From Gluconobacter cadivus (GTDB lineage: Bacteria; Pseudomonadota; Alphaproteobacteria; Acetobacterales; Acetobacteraceae), in contig NZ_JABCQI010000002.1 of assembly GCF_015244745.1 (NCBI RefSeq), forward strand, positions 310,001 through 374,000: 64,000 nucleotides of DNA, read 5' to 3'. Under the pieces are notes generated by a model. It searched no databases. It worked only from the letters and a program-made list of their open reading frames with translations, and was not told where the DNA came from. Shown in pieces: positions 54,116 through 62,935 of the stretch. How positions within the stretch are numbered: the first letter of the stretch is position 1; each line of letters begins with the position of its first letter. Both the position numbers and the translations under genes were made by a program.

Positions 54116-55084
54116 TTAGTCCAGAAGGGCAAGTCTTTCCGTCAGCAGGGAATAGAAGGCGTCTGCATCAACGTCATTGATCCATAACGCGTTCGGAACG
54201 CGATTGGTTACGTTCCACAGATCCACAACACTCTGACCCACGCATAGCGGCGCGTCGACCTCGATCTCCACATTGCAGCGCAGCCCTGCAAAAAGCTCCG
54301 GCCACAACAGGAAGCCGATGGTGAGCGGATCGTGCAACGCACCGCCCTCCCAGCCATATTTCTGCTTCTCGAACCGGTCTTCCGCCCCCAGCATCCGCAC
54401 GACCATGTCCGTCACGGGCGAGCCAACCGCCGCAATCGGCTTCAGGCGGGCCGGTGTGGCAATGGCGCGATGCGTCACATCCAACGGCAGAAGCGTGATG
54501 GGGATGCCGGAACGCATGACGATGCGGGCGGCATGAGGGTCCACGAAGAAATTGAATTCAGCGGTCGGCGTGATGTTGCCACCCTCGCGCTGGGCACCGC
54601 CCATGGCCACGATCCCCGCGATCCGGGATGCGATGTCCGGTGCATGAGTCAGGGCCAGCGCCAGATTCGTCATCGGGCCCAGGCAGACCAGCGTGATCGT
54701 GCCCTCGGGCTCACGACGCAGCAGGTCCACGAGATAGGTTGCGGCATCAATAGCCTGTGGACGCAGCGTCGGCTCGGGCAGATTGGCGCCCGCCATGCCC
54801 GTTTCGCCATGCACATGCTCGGCGCTGATGGGTGCGCGATGCAGCGGACGCGCTGCGCCCGCGAATACCGGAATATCGGTCCGGCCCGTCAGTTCGAGCA
54901 GGGCGCAGGCATTTTTCGTCGTCAGGGCGACGGGAACATTGCCAGCAACGGTCGTGATGGCCTCGACCGCCAGTTCCGGCGAGGCCAGCGCCAGCAGGAT
55001 GGCCACGGCATCGTCCTGACCCGGATCGGTGTCGATAACGATGCGGCGGGGTGCGGTCCCGGTGGAGCTGGCCTGTGTCATCAT
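54116..55084 (-). CDS. inosine-uridine preferring nucleoside hydrolase
   Basis: A 322-residue ribohydrolase that splits nucleosides to base and ribose. The calcium-binding N-terminus DTDPGQDDAVAILLAL, then GPMTNLALAL, the AEFNFFVDPHAA segment and HDPLTIGFLLWP with its catalytic His are all present. It lacks a signal peptide and is cytoplasmic. Its start overlaps the DUF3297 stop (ATGA, 55081-55084). It could feed purine bases toward the ureide pathway at the left end of the window, but the genes are 50 kb apart. Confidence 0.95.
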   Translation of the reverse strand: MMTQASSTGTAPRRIVIDTDPGQDDAVAILLALASPELAVEAITTVAGNVPVALTTKNACALLELTGRTDIPVFAGAARPLHRAPISAEHVHGETGMAGANLPEPTLRPQAIDAATYLVDLLRREPEGTITLVCLGPMTNLALALTHAPDIASRIAGIVAMGGAQREGGNITPTAEFNFFVDPHAARIVMRSGIPITLLPLDVTHRAIATPARLKPIAAVGSPVTDMVVRMLGAEDRFEKQKYGWEGGALHDPLTIGFLLWPELFAGLRCNVEIEVDAPLCVGQSVVDLWNVTNRVPNALWINDVDADAFYSLLTERLALLD

Positions 55085-55332
55085 GCGTCTTCTTCGGAAT
55101 CCTTGATCCAGACCTCGACCGGCCCCGTGACCTTGATCGTCATCGGACGGCCACGACGGTCCATGGCTTTGCCGACGGCCAGACGCACCCAGCCTTCGCT
55201 GATGCAGTATTCCTCGACGGTGGTGCGCTCTTCGCCCTTGAAGCGGACGCCGATGCCGCGCGACAGCAGTTCTTCGTTGTAATACGGGCTGTCGGGGCTG
55301 GCGGAGAGACGATCGGGAATGGTGTCGGTCAT
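55081..55332 (-). CDS. DUF3297 family protein
   Basis: An 83-residue cytoplasmic protein. DRLSASPDSPYYNEELLSRGIGVRF, then NVEEYC-like TTVEEYCISEGWVRLA, GKAMDRRGRPMTIK and GPVEVW are the family layout, which is highly conserved in alphaproteobacteria but of unknown function. The ATG at 55332 has GAGGAT upstream; ten more codons are open but not family-like. It is coupled to the nucleoside hydrolase downstream, a hint of a nucleotide-salvage link. Confidence 0.92.
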   Translation of the reverse strand: MTDTIPDRLSASPDSPYYNEELLSRGIGVRFKGEERTTVEEYCISEGWVRLAVGKAMDRRGRPMTIKVTGPVEVWIKDSEEDA

Positions 55333-55509
55333 GGCTATCCTCGTTGTATCAGATCCGATCATGTCGGACCGGCGCGTCAGAGGTCTTCTCTGTAGCGCCG
55401 GATGGTCGGCTCTCCAAGTCCGGCCCCAAACGCAACGCCGGATATGGCTCCTCCCACAGGACGCAGAGCACTGCTATGAGAGACGCTCCTTGTCGGAGAC
55501 AGACCGCCC

Positions 55510-56706
55510 ATGCCGTATCGCTCTTTTCGCCATAAACCGCTGACCGCCCTGACATCGCTCGTCATGCTTCTAACGGCCGGAGCCACCCTGTCCGGCTGCG
55601 CCTCGGATGACGATGGCGACAACTGGTCCGTCAGCGCGCCCGTCTCGGCGGGGCAGGCGATCCGGCTGGATTCCGTGCCGTCCCATGAACCGGCTTCCGT
55701 CTATCGCCTGACCTATCGCAGCACGGATGCGCGCAACCCGCATCAGCTCGTGCGCGTGTCGGCACAGGTTCTGGTCCCGCGCGGTCCGGCTCCGGCGGGA
55801 GGCTGGCCTGTTCTGGCCTGGGCGCATGGAGAGAGCGGCCTGCACCTGACCTGCGCGCCGTCCGTAATGGGAATCGGTACCGTTCAGGCCCGTTTCTATG
55901 ACGGATGGCTGCGTCAGGGCTTTGCGATCGTCGCGACCGACTATCCCGGCATGGGCGAGCCGGGCGCACCGCTGTTGTTGAATGCACGTTCGGAAGGCAT
56001 GAGCGTGCTGGATTCCGTACGCGCGGCCCGCGAACGCCTCCCCGACCTGTCGGAGAACGTGGTGCTGAACGGCCATGCACAGGGTGGGCAGGCGGCTTTG
56101 GCGGCTGCGGCCATGGCTTCGACCTATGCGCCGCATCTGCATATTCTGGGCACGATCGCCGCCGCCCCGCCCTATCTGGACGAACAGGCGGCGCAGGAGC
56201 TTCTGCATCCCGCCAATCCGCACAGCTTCTCCCCCGCCGTGCCGGAACTTCTGACGCTCGGACAGTCGCTGGTCGAGGCCGATCCGTCCACCGACATCAA
56301 CGAGGCCTTCACGCCCCGGGGGCAGCGCCTTCTGCATGATGCGGGCTCCATGTGCGCTTCGGACTTCTTCCCGATCGCCAAACGCTCCGGCCTGACGCCC
56401 GCAACCCTGCTCGAGCCCGAAGCGGGCCGCGTGCTGGCCCCTGCATTTGACTGGGCGAAATATCCGGGCTTCTCCCTGCCCTCACCTGTCCTGATCGAAT
56501 CCGGCGCGCAGGATCTGCACACCTCCACAAGCCAGCAGAAACGCCTTGTCGCGCGTCTCTGCGCCGCTGGAACACCCGTGACGCACCGGATTCATGACGC
56601 CAGCCATAACGGCACGCTCGCCGCCATGATTACGGAAGCCCACAGCTTCGCCGGGCAGCTTCTTGCGGGCACCAAGCCGCCTTCGGACTGTAACTCCGCG
56701 AAGTAA
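55510..56706 (+). CDS. lipase-fold lipoprotein with nucleophile Ser replaced by Ala
   Basis: A 398-residue alpha/beta-hydrolase of the secretory lipase type, with a lipoprotein signal (LVMLLTAGATLSGC). Segments WPVLAWAHGESGL, FAIVATDYPGMGEPG and the C-terminal ESGAQDLHTS and DASHNGTL place the oxyanion region, the acid and the His. The nucleophile elbow reads NGHAQGG: residue 190 is Ala (GCA) where Ser is expected (GHSQGG), a one-base change. It thus looks catalytically dead for ester hydrolysis, or uses another residue. A binding or structural role is possible. Confidence 0.85.
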   Translation: MPYRSFRHKPLTALTSLVMLLTAGATLSGCASDDDGDNWSVSAPVSAGQAIRLDSVPSHEPASVYRLTYRSTDARNPHQLVRVSAQVLVPRGPAPAGGWPVLAWAHGESGLHLTCAPSVMGIGTVQARFYDGWLRQGFAIVATDYPGMGEPGAPLLLNARSEGMSVLDSVRAARERLPDLSENVVLNGHAQGGQAALAAAAMASTYAPHLHILGTIAAAPPYLDEQAAQELLHPANPHSFSPAVPELLTLGQSLVEADPSTDINEAFTPRGQRLLHDAGSMCASDFFPIAKRSGLTPATLLEPEAGRVLAPAFDWAKYPGFSLPSPVLIESGAQDLHTSTSQQKRLVARLCAAGTPVTHRIHDASHNGTLAAMITEAHSFAGQLLAGTKPPSDCNSAK

Positions 56707-56777
56707 CCTGACGGAGAAGAGATGTTTTCGCTCCTTCGGGGGTCACTTCGCGGAAACACTCTGTTAAAATCGGCCCC

Positions 56778-57581
56778 ATGAATATCCTGATTACAGGGGC
56801 CGCATCCGGGATCGGACGCGGTCTTGCCCTGAAACTGGCCCGTCCAGGCGTTTCCCTGCATCTGTGCGATCACGCTGAAGATGGCCTGATGGAAACAGCC
56901 CGACACTGTGAGGGGCAGGGAGCCAGAGCGGTTCCGGCCGTGCTGGACACGCGCGATCGGCAGGGCATGGCGGAGTGGGTCGCCGCCGCGTCGGAAGACC
57001 GGCTCGATATGGCGTTTCTCTGTGCGGGCATCACGGGCGGCCTGCCGCATACCGACAGCGACGGCCTACTTCTGGAGCGTGAAGAGCGCGTCCGCGACAT
57101 GCTGGACATCAACCTGACTGGAACGCTCAACACGTTCTTTCCAGTCGTCGAAGCCATGCGCGGGCAGGAGCGAAACGGCGAAAAGCTGCGGGGGCGGATC
57201 TGCGTGATGGCGTCCGTCGCGGGGTTCGTGTGCTACCCCGGCACGCCGTCCTATTCCGCATCCAAGGCCGCGCTGGACCGTTTCATTGTGGCCAATGCGG
57301 CCCGGCTGGGCGGTTTCGGCATCAGCCTGACCAGCGTATGCTGCGGATTTGTGGATACGGCCATGGTGAAGGGAAACCGCTTTACCATGCCGGGTCTGGT
57401 GTCCACGGAAGAAGCCGTGCGCCGGATCCTGCGCGGAACGCTGCGCCAGACGCGCCGGGTAATCTTTCCGGCATGGTTGGTCATGGGGTCCCGCCTGATG
57501 GATCTTCTGCCGCCCCGTCTGACAGAACGCTATTACGTCACCCAGCCTTCCGCACAGCCGACGGGTATGCCGGACTTCTGA
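56778..57581 (+). CDS. short-chain dehydrogenase/reductase
   Basis: A 267-residue classical SDR. The N-terminal ILITGAASGIGRGLALKLA is the cofactor motif, with Asp in LCDHAED favouring NAD. NMD-like INLTGTLN, MASVAG (catalytic Ser) and YSASKAALD (catalytic Tyr and Lys) are intact. The C-terminal LMDLLPPRLTERYY ending is like fatty-acyl or steroid-type SDRs with a hydrophobic tail. Substrate is unknown. It lies between the pseudo-lipase and the RND pump on the same strand with separate gaps of about 70-80 bases. Confidence 0.9.
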   Translation: MNILITGAASGIGRGLALKLARPGVSLHLCDHAEDGLMETARHCEGQGARAVPAVLDTRDRQGMAEWVAAASEDRLDMAFLCAGITGGLPHTDSDGLLLEREERVRDMLDINLTGTLNTFFPVVEAMRGQERNGEKLRGRICVMASVAGFVCYPGTPSYSASKAALDRFIVANAARLGGFGISLTSVCCGFVDTAMVKGNRFTMPGLVSTEEAVRRILRGTLRQTRRVIFPAWLVMGSRLMDLLPPRLTERYYVTQPSAQPTGMPDF

Positions 57582-57661
57582 CGGCCCGCACACTGAAGAA
57601 CTGACATTTTGTGTCCTATCAGTAATGACCTGAAACGCGGTTTTATGGATAAACTGACCGC

Positions 57662-60600
57662 ATGAATTTCTGCCGCCTGTTCATAGACCGCCCGGTCGCG
57701 ACGACACTGATGTCCATTGCCATCTTCATGGCGGGACTGATCTGCTATCCGCTCCTGCCCGTCGCCACGATGCCGGACATGACCACGACATCCATCATGG
57801 TCGTGGCGACCCAGCCGGGCGCTGACCCGCAGCAGATGGCGACCTCCGTCACAACGCCTCTGGAACGCAGGCTCGGCTCCATCGCGGATCTGGAAAGCAT
57901 CGAATCCGACACCAGTGCCGGACAGGCCCAGATTTTTCTGGAGTTCTCGTCGTCGCGGAACATCGACGGCGCCCTGCGTGACACGCAGGCAGCCCTGCGC
58001 GCCGCGCGCGCCGACCTGCCAACGGGGACCATGGACGCCGACCCGCAGGCTTTCAAAATGGATGGCGGCGGCTTCCCGGTCTATCTGATGAGCCTGACCG
58101 GAGACCAGAAAACACAGGCCGAACTTTACGATATCGCCAATATCCGCATCAAGCCGCTGCTGGCCGAGGTCAAGGGCGTGGGGCGTGTGGAGGTCGTGGG
58201 GTCGACGAATCCCGCCGTGCGCGTCGAACTCAATCCCAACCCGCTCTATAAATGGGGCATCGGGCTGGAAGACATCCGCACCGCCCTTGCCTCGGCCAAT
58301 GCCTTCACACCCAAGGGTTTCATCGACAGCAACGGCCAGCGGATGATGCTGTCCACCAACGATCAGGCCGTTAACGCAGCCCAGTACCGGGACCTGATCA
58401 TCGCATACCGCAACGACTTCTACCCCGTCCGGCTGAGCGACATCGCCACCGTCACGGACAGCGTGCAGGACGTTTATCAGACCAGCTACATCAACGGACA
58501 CCGCGCCGTCACACTGGTCGTGACCGCCCAGCCCCATGCCAATACCGTGGCCATCGTGGACGGCATCAACGCCAACCTGACGCATCTGCGTGACGCGCTG
58601 CCTGCAGACGTCAATCTGGTCGTGGGTCTCGACACGTCCCGCTCCATCCGCGCGTCGCTGGCGGATGCGCGACTGACGCTGATCCTGTCCGTCGTGCTGG
58701 TCGTGCTTGTGATTCTGCTGTTCTTCCGCAGGTTCGTCACGACACTCATTCCGGCCGTGACGGTCCCCATCGCGCTCTCCGGCACACTGGCAGCCATGGC
58801 GGCGTTCAACTTCACGCTCGATGTCCTGTCGCTCATGTCCCTGACCATCGCAGTCGGCTTCGTGGTCGATGATGCCATCGTCGTGCTGGAAAACATCGCC
58901 CGACATATGGAGGAAGGAAAGGACCGTTACACGGCCAGTCTGGTCGGCTCTTCGGAGATCGGTTTTACGGTCCTGTCCATCAGCGCCTCTCTGGTCGCAG
59001 TCTTCATCCCGCTGCTGTTTCTGCCGGGCGGAGCGGGTTCGATCATGTTCGAGTTCTGCATGACGATGATTTCCGCCATCGTCATTTCCATGTGGCTCTC
59101 CCTCACGCTGACGCCGATGATGTGCGCGCGGATGCTGGAAATCGACCACGGCGATCAGCCCCGCAAAGGCTTGATCGGTTCTATCGCGTTCCTCACGGAA
59201 ACCTCGCTGGACTGGACACTGAAACAGTATGGCCGCTCCATGCACTGGTGTCTGCGTCACCCGGTCCTGATGGGCATGACGCTGCCGCTGAGCTTTGTGG
59301 TGCTGATCGGCTCCATCGTGCTGATGCCCAAGGAATTCATCCCGTCACAGGACATGTCGCTGCTGGCGGGGCGCATCAAGGGCGACTCCACGATGTCCTT
59401 TCAGGAAATCGACCGACGCCTGAGAGAAATCGGCGCCATCGCCCAGACGGACCCCGATGTCACATCCACCACCATTTTCAGCGACGATAAAAACAGCGGT
59501 GAGCTTTATATCCATCTGAAGGAAAAGGACGAACGCGTCTCCGCCGAAACCATTCTGGACCGCATCCGCAAACGTGTGCCCAACGAACCCGGTGCGGACG
59601 TCTCGTTCTGGAGTGTGGGCGGCAGCAGTCAGGGCGGCAGCAGTTCCAAGAACACCGGCAGCTACCGCTACGTCCTGCGCGGAGACAACGTCTCGGACCT
59701 GTTCGGCTATATCCCGATCCTGCTGAACGCCCTGCGCGCCTCGGGAAAGCTGGTCAATATCTCCTCCACGACCGAAGGACAGTCCGTCGCGGCTTACATC
59801 ACCGTCCAGCGCGATACGGAAGCGCGCTATGGCGTCACCCCGCAGTTGATCCAGAACGTCCTGTACGATTCCTATGGTCAGGCCATCGTCTCCACGATCC
59901 ATCTGCCCACGACCGAGCACCGCGTGGTCATGGTGCTGGCGCCGAAATACCGGATGGACCCCGAGACGCTTCATCAGGTCTGGATTTCCACTTCGGCAGG
60001 GACAGCAGCGGGCGGCGTGGCCTCCAACCTGATCCGCGCCCGCAGCGACTCCAGCACCTCCGCCAGCAGCTTCACATCTCTCGCAACGGCCTCCATCCAG
60101 AACTCGCTGGCCAACCAGTTGTCCGGCAATACCTCCAGCGGTTCCGCCGTCTCATCTTTGATCGAAACCATGATCCCGCTGATGAACGTCGCGTCCATCC
60201 AGTGGAAGCCGCAGCCGCTCGATATCACCCATCGCGGCAACTATTATTCCGCCAACATCTCGTTCGATCTGGCGACGGGCGTGAGCTACAACGATGCGGT
60301 CGCGCTCATCAAACAGACCATGCAGAGCACGCACGCCCCCGATGGCGTTCTGGGTGACTTCACCGGAACGGCCGGCGACACGCGCAAGCTCATGATCAAT
60401 GGCGCACTGGCGTTTCTCGCCGCCATTGCCGTGATGTATATCGTGCTGGGCATTCTCTACGAGAGCCTGATCCATCCCATCACGATCCTCTCCACCCTGC
60501 CCTCCGCCGGGATCGGCGCGGTTCTGGGGCTGTGGATTGCGGGAGAGTCCTTCAGCATCATCGCCATGATCGGCATCATCCTGCTGACGGGCATCGTCAA

Positions 60601-60967
60601 GAAAAACGCCATTCTCGTCATCGACTTCGCTATCCATGCCGAACGTGTCGAGAAACTCTCCCCGAAAGATGCCATCTTCAAAGCCTCTATCACCCGCTTC
60701 CGCCCCATCCTGATGACATCCCTCGCAGCCGCACTCGGGGCGGTCCCGCTCATCATCAGCAACGGTTATGGGGCAGAAATGCGCCGTCCGCTTGGTGTTT
60801 CCATCCTCGGCGGGATGATCGTCAGCCAGCTTCTAACCCTTTACACGACGCCAATCGTCTATCTTTGGATGGATGCCATCGGTGCGAGAACGAAGCGCCT
60901 GTGCCACTGGCTGCTTGGTCTGCTACGTCGCCACAGCACCTCCGCCCCTTCCGCCAGACGGACCTGA
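57662..60967 (+). CDS. RND-family efflux permease with porter-domain insertion
   Basis: A 1101-residue inner-membrane drug/proton antiporter of the HAE1 type. N-terminus MNFCRLFIDRPVATTLMSIA and helix 4 VGFVVDDAIVVLENIARHM (the essential Asp pair) are standard. It is longer than the usual 1020-1050 residues because about 56 Ser/Thr-rich codons (60001-60168) sit between WISTSAG and MIPLMNVASIQW, where others have a short loop. No membrane-fusion or outer-membrane partner lies beside it. A prolyl-oligopeptidase gene follows after five bases. Substrate is unknown. Confidence 0.93.
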   Translation: MNFCRLFIDRPVATTLMSIAIFMAGLICYPLLPVATMPDMTTTSIMVVATQPGADPQQMATSVTTPLERRLGSIADLESIESDTSAGQAQIFLEFSSSRNIDGALRDTQAALRAARADLPTGTMDADPQAFKMDGGGFPVYLMSLTGDQKTQAELYDIANIRIKPLLAEVKGVGRVEVVGSTNPAVRVELNPNPLYKWGIGLEDIRTALASANAFTPKGFIDSNGQRMMLSTNDQAVNAAQYRDLIIAYRNDFYPVRLSDIATVTDSVQDVYQTSYINGHRAVTLVVTAQPHANTVAIVDGINANLTHLRDALPADVNLVVGLDTSRSIRASLADARLTLILSVVLVVLVILLFFRRFVTTLIPAVTVPIALSGTLAAMAAFNFTLDVLSLMSLTIAVGFVVDDAIVVLENIARHMEEGKDRYTASLVGSSEIGFTVLSISASLVAVFIPLLFLPGGAGSIMFEFCMTMISAIVISMWLSLTLTPMMCARMLEIDHGDQPRKGLIGSIAFLTETSLDWTLKQYGRSMHWCLRHPVLMGMTLPLSFVVLIGSIVLMPKEFIPSQDMSLLAGRIKGDSTMSFQEIDRRLREIGAIAQTDPDVTSTTIFSDDKNSGELYIHLKEKDERVSAETILDRIRKRVPNEPGADVSFWSVGGSSQGGSSSKNTGSYRYVLRGDNVSDLFGYIPILLNALRASGKLVNISSTTEGQSVAAYITVQRDTEARYGVTPQLIQNVLYDSYGQAIVSTIHLPTTEHRVVMVLAPKYRMDPETLHQVWISTSAGTAAGGVASNLIRARSDSSTSASSFTSLATASIQNSLANQLSGNTSSGSAVSSLIETMIPLMNVASIQWKPQPLDITHRGNYYSANISFDLATGVSYNDAVALIKQTMQSTHAPDGVLGDFTGTAGDTRKLMINGALAFLAAIAVMYIVLGILYESLIHPITILSTLPSAGIGAVLGLWIAGESFSIIAMIGIILLTGIVKKNAILVIDFAIHAERVEKLSPKDAIFKASITRFRPILMTSLAAALGAVPLIISNGYGAEMRRPLGVSILGGMIVSQLLTLYTTPIVYLWMDAIGARTKRLCHWLLGLLRRHSTSAPSARRT

Positions 60968-60972
60968 AAACC

Positions 60973-62898
60973 ATGATCCCTTATCGTCGCGTCGCCCTGC
61001 TGGCCGCGCTGTTCCCCACGATGGCCCTTGCCGCCCCCGTGCAGCTTTTCGACCACATCTCCATCTCTCCCGATGGAAGCCGACTGCTGTCATTGCAGGA
61101 ACCCGTCGGGGAGCCTGCAACAAGCACCATTTCCCAGCCTGTGCTGTATACCCTCCCCTCCGGAGCCCGCAGCAATCTGGCTCTGTGTCATGGCTGTGAA
61201 GCCAGCGCTTTCGCCTGGCGTCGCGACGGGCAGGCACTGGCCTATGTTCTGAAAGATCCTTCCGTCAAAACCCTGTCTGTCTGGCAAACGGACAAGGATG
61301 GTCACCATGCAACACAGGTCCTGACCTTCAAGGGAACCCTTCAGTCGCTGTCCTATGGACCCAAAGGACAGCTTGGCGTTCTGGCGATCGAAAACGCCCA
61401 TCGACAGCCCGGCGCAATGGAAGCAGGCGCAGCCCCGACCGGGGAAATCAATGCACAGATCGACGAACAGCGGATCGCTACGATCGAAAATGGCCACCTG
61501 AACTGGCAGTCGCCCGCCAATCTGTATGTTTATGAGTATGACTGGCGCCCGGACGGCGAGGGCTTTGTCGCCACGGCTGCTCCGGGAAACGGAGACGATC
61601 ATTGGTGGATTGCAAAACTCCACGCCATCGCAAATGGGACGGACACCGTTCTTTACACCCCGCCTCAGGAACAGCAGCTCAACCTTCCGCGTGTCTCTCC
61701 GGATGGAAAACAGGTGTCCTTTATCGGCGGCCTGATGAGTGACTACGGAGCGATTGGCGGCGATGCTTACAGTCTGGATCTGACAAAAGCTGGCGCGAAA
61801 CCCGTCAACCTGACACCGGGGTTGAAAGCTACCGTCACCGACCTTTCCTGGGAGTGTGGGCCGGGCCTCATTGCAACAGGTCTCAAGGGAGACCGCAGCG
61901 TTATCTGGTCCCTCCAAGGCGGATTGAGATCGTTGTGGGAAGAGACCATGATGCTGTCCAACGGGCGTTCCGAACCAAGCCTGTCCTGTGCCGGGCAGCA
62001 CACCGCCATTATCCGGCAGAGCTTTGAAAAGGCCCCGGAAATCGCCGCTGGCCCCATTGGGCAATGGAAGCCCGTCAATCAGGACAATGCAGCCCTTCCG
62101 GCGCATCTCAAGGCGCGCAGTCTGACATGGAAAAGCGATGGCTATTCCGTGCAGGGCTGGCTTCTGGAACCCCTGACGCGCAAGCCGGGCATGGAGAAGA
62201 ACGGTAAGGTCCCGATGATCGCCTATGTTCATGGCGGACCGTCCAGCGCCTCCAACCCGCGCTATTTCCGCGATAACAGCAAGCTTGCGATGGCGCTTCT
62301 GAATGCGGGTTATGACGTCTTCATGCCCAATCCGCGCGGCAGCTTCGGACAGGGCGAAGCCTTCACTTCGGCAAACCGCCGGGATTTCGGACATGGCGAT
62401 CTGCGCGATGTGCTGCGCGGGATTGATGCGGTTGAGAAAATCGCGCCTGTCGACGACCACCGTCTGGGCCTGACCGGATTTTCCTATGGCGGCTACATGA
62501 CGATGTGGAGCGTCACCCAGACAAACCGCTTCCGGGCAGCTGTTGCCGGAGCCGGAATTTCAAACTGGTTGTCCTATTACGGTGAAAACAACATCGATAG
62601 CTGGATGGTACCCTTCTTCGGAAAATCCGTCTACGACGACCCGGACATCTACGCCCATTCCTCACCCATTCTCTATATCCGACAGGCTCATACTCCGACC
62701 TTCATTTTCGTCGGCTCTGCGGATGAGGAATGCCCAATGCCCCAGAGTCAGGAATTTTTCCATGCGCTCCAGACCCTGCATGTGCCGAGTTCGCTCGTCA
62801 TCTATCCGGGACAGGGCCACGGCATGAGCGATCCAAAGTCCTGGGACGATGCCGTACAGCGGACCATCCACTGGTTCGACACCTATCTGACGAAGTAA
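60973..62898 (+). CDS. exported S9 (prolyl oligopeptidase/DPP-type) peptidase
   Basis: A 641-residue serine peptidase with a signal peptide (ALLAALFPTMALAA). The N-terminal half is a beta-propeller gate, with YEYDWRPDGEGFVATAA and RVSPDGKQVSFIGG blades. The C-terminal alpha/beta-hydrolase carries Ser504 (GFSYGG), Asp584 (GSADEECP) and His616 (GQGHG), a complete triad. The start at 60973, 5 bases after the RND gene stop, is fixed by the signal peptide. Probably cleaves short peptides in the periplasm. Coupling to an efflux pump is unusual. Confidence 0.93.
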   Translation: MIPYRRVALLAALFPTMALAAPVQLFDHISISPDGSRLLSLQEPVGEPATSTISQPVLYTLPSGARSNLALCHGCEASAFAWRRDGQALAYVLKDPSVKTLSVWQTDKDGHHATQVLTFKGTLQSLSYGPKGQLGVLAIENAHRQPGAMEAGAAPTGEINAQIDEQRIATIENGHLNWQSPANLYVYEYDWRPDGEGFVATAAPGNGDDHWWIAKLHAIANGTDTVLYTPPQEQQLNLPRVSPDGKQVSFIGGLMSDYGAIGGDAYSLDLTKAGAKPVNLTPGLKATVTDLSWECGPGLIATGLKGDRSVIWSLQGGLRSLWEETMMLSNGRSEPSLSCAGQHTAIIRQSFEKAPEIAAGPIGQWKPVNQDNAALPAHLKARSLTWKSDGYSVQGWLLEPLTRKPGMEKNGKVPMIAYVHGGPSSASNPRYFRDNSKLAMALLNAGYDVFMPNPRGSFGQGEAFTSANRRDFGHGDLRDVLRGIDAVEKIAPVDDHRLGLTGFSYGGYMTMWSVTQTNRFRAAVAGAGISNWLSYYGENNIDSWMVPFFGKSVYDDPDIYAHSSPILYIRQAHTPTFIFVGSADEECPMPQSQEFFHALQTLHVPSSLVIYPGQGHGMSDPKSWDDAVQRTIHWFDTYLTK

Positions 62899-62907
62899 AA
62901 CACCGGC

Positions 62908-62935
62908 CTGACGGGCAGCGGCGGCTGCCCGTCAG
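62908..62935. terminator. perfect 12-base hairpin between convergent genes
   Basis: CTGACGGGCAGC pairs with GCTGCCCGTCAG around GGCG, overlapping the flgA stop codon. T-runs are lacking on both sides, so it may be a Rho-assisted or weak two-way terminator. Confidence 0.6.

Noticed and set aside
57533-59260. 575-codon minus-strand open frame
   Set aside because: Antisense shadow of the RND permease; Asp/His/Gly-rich with no domain.
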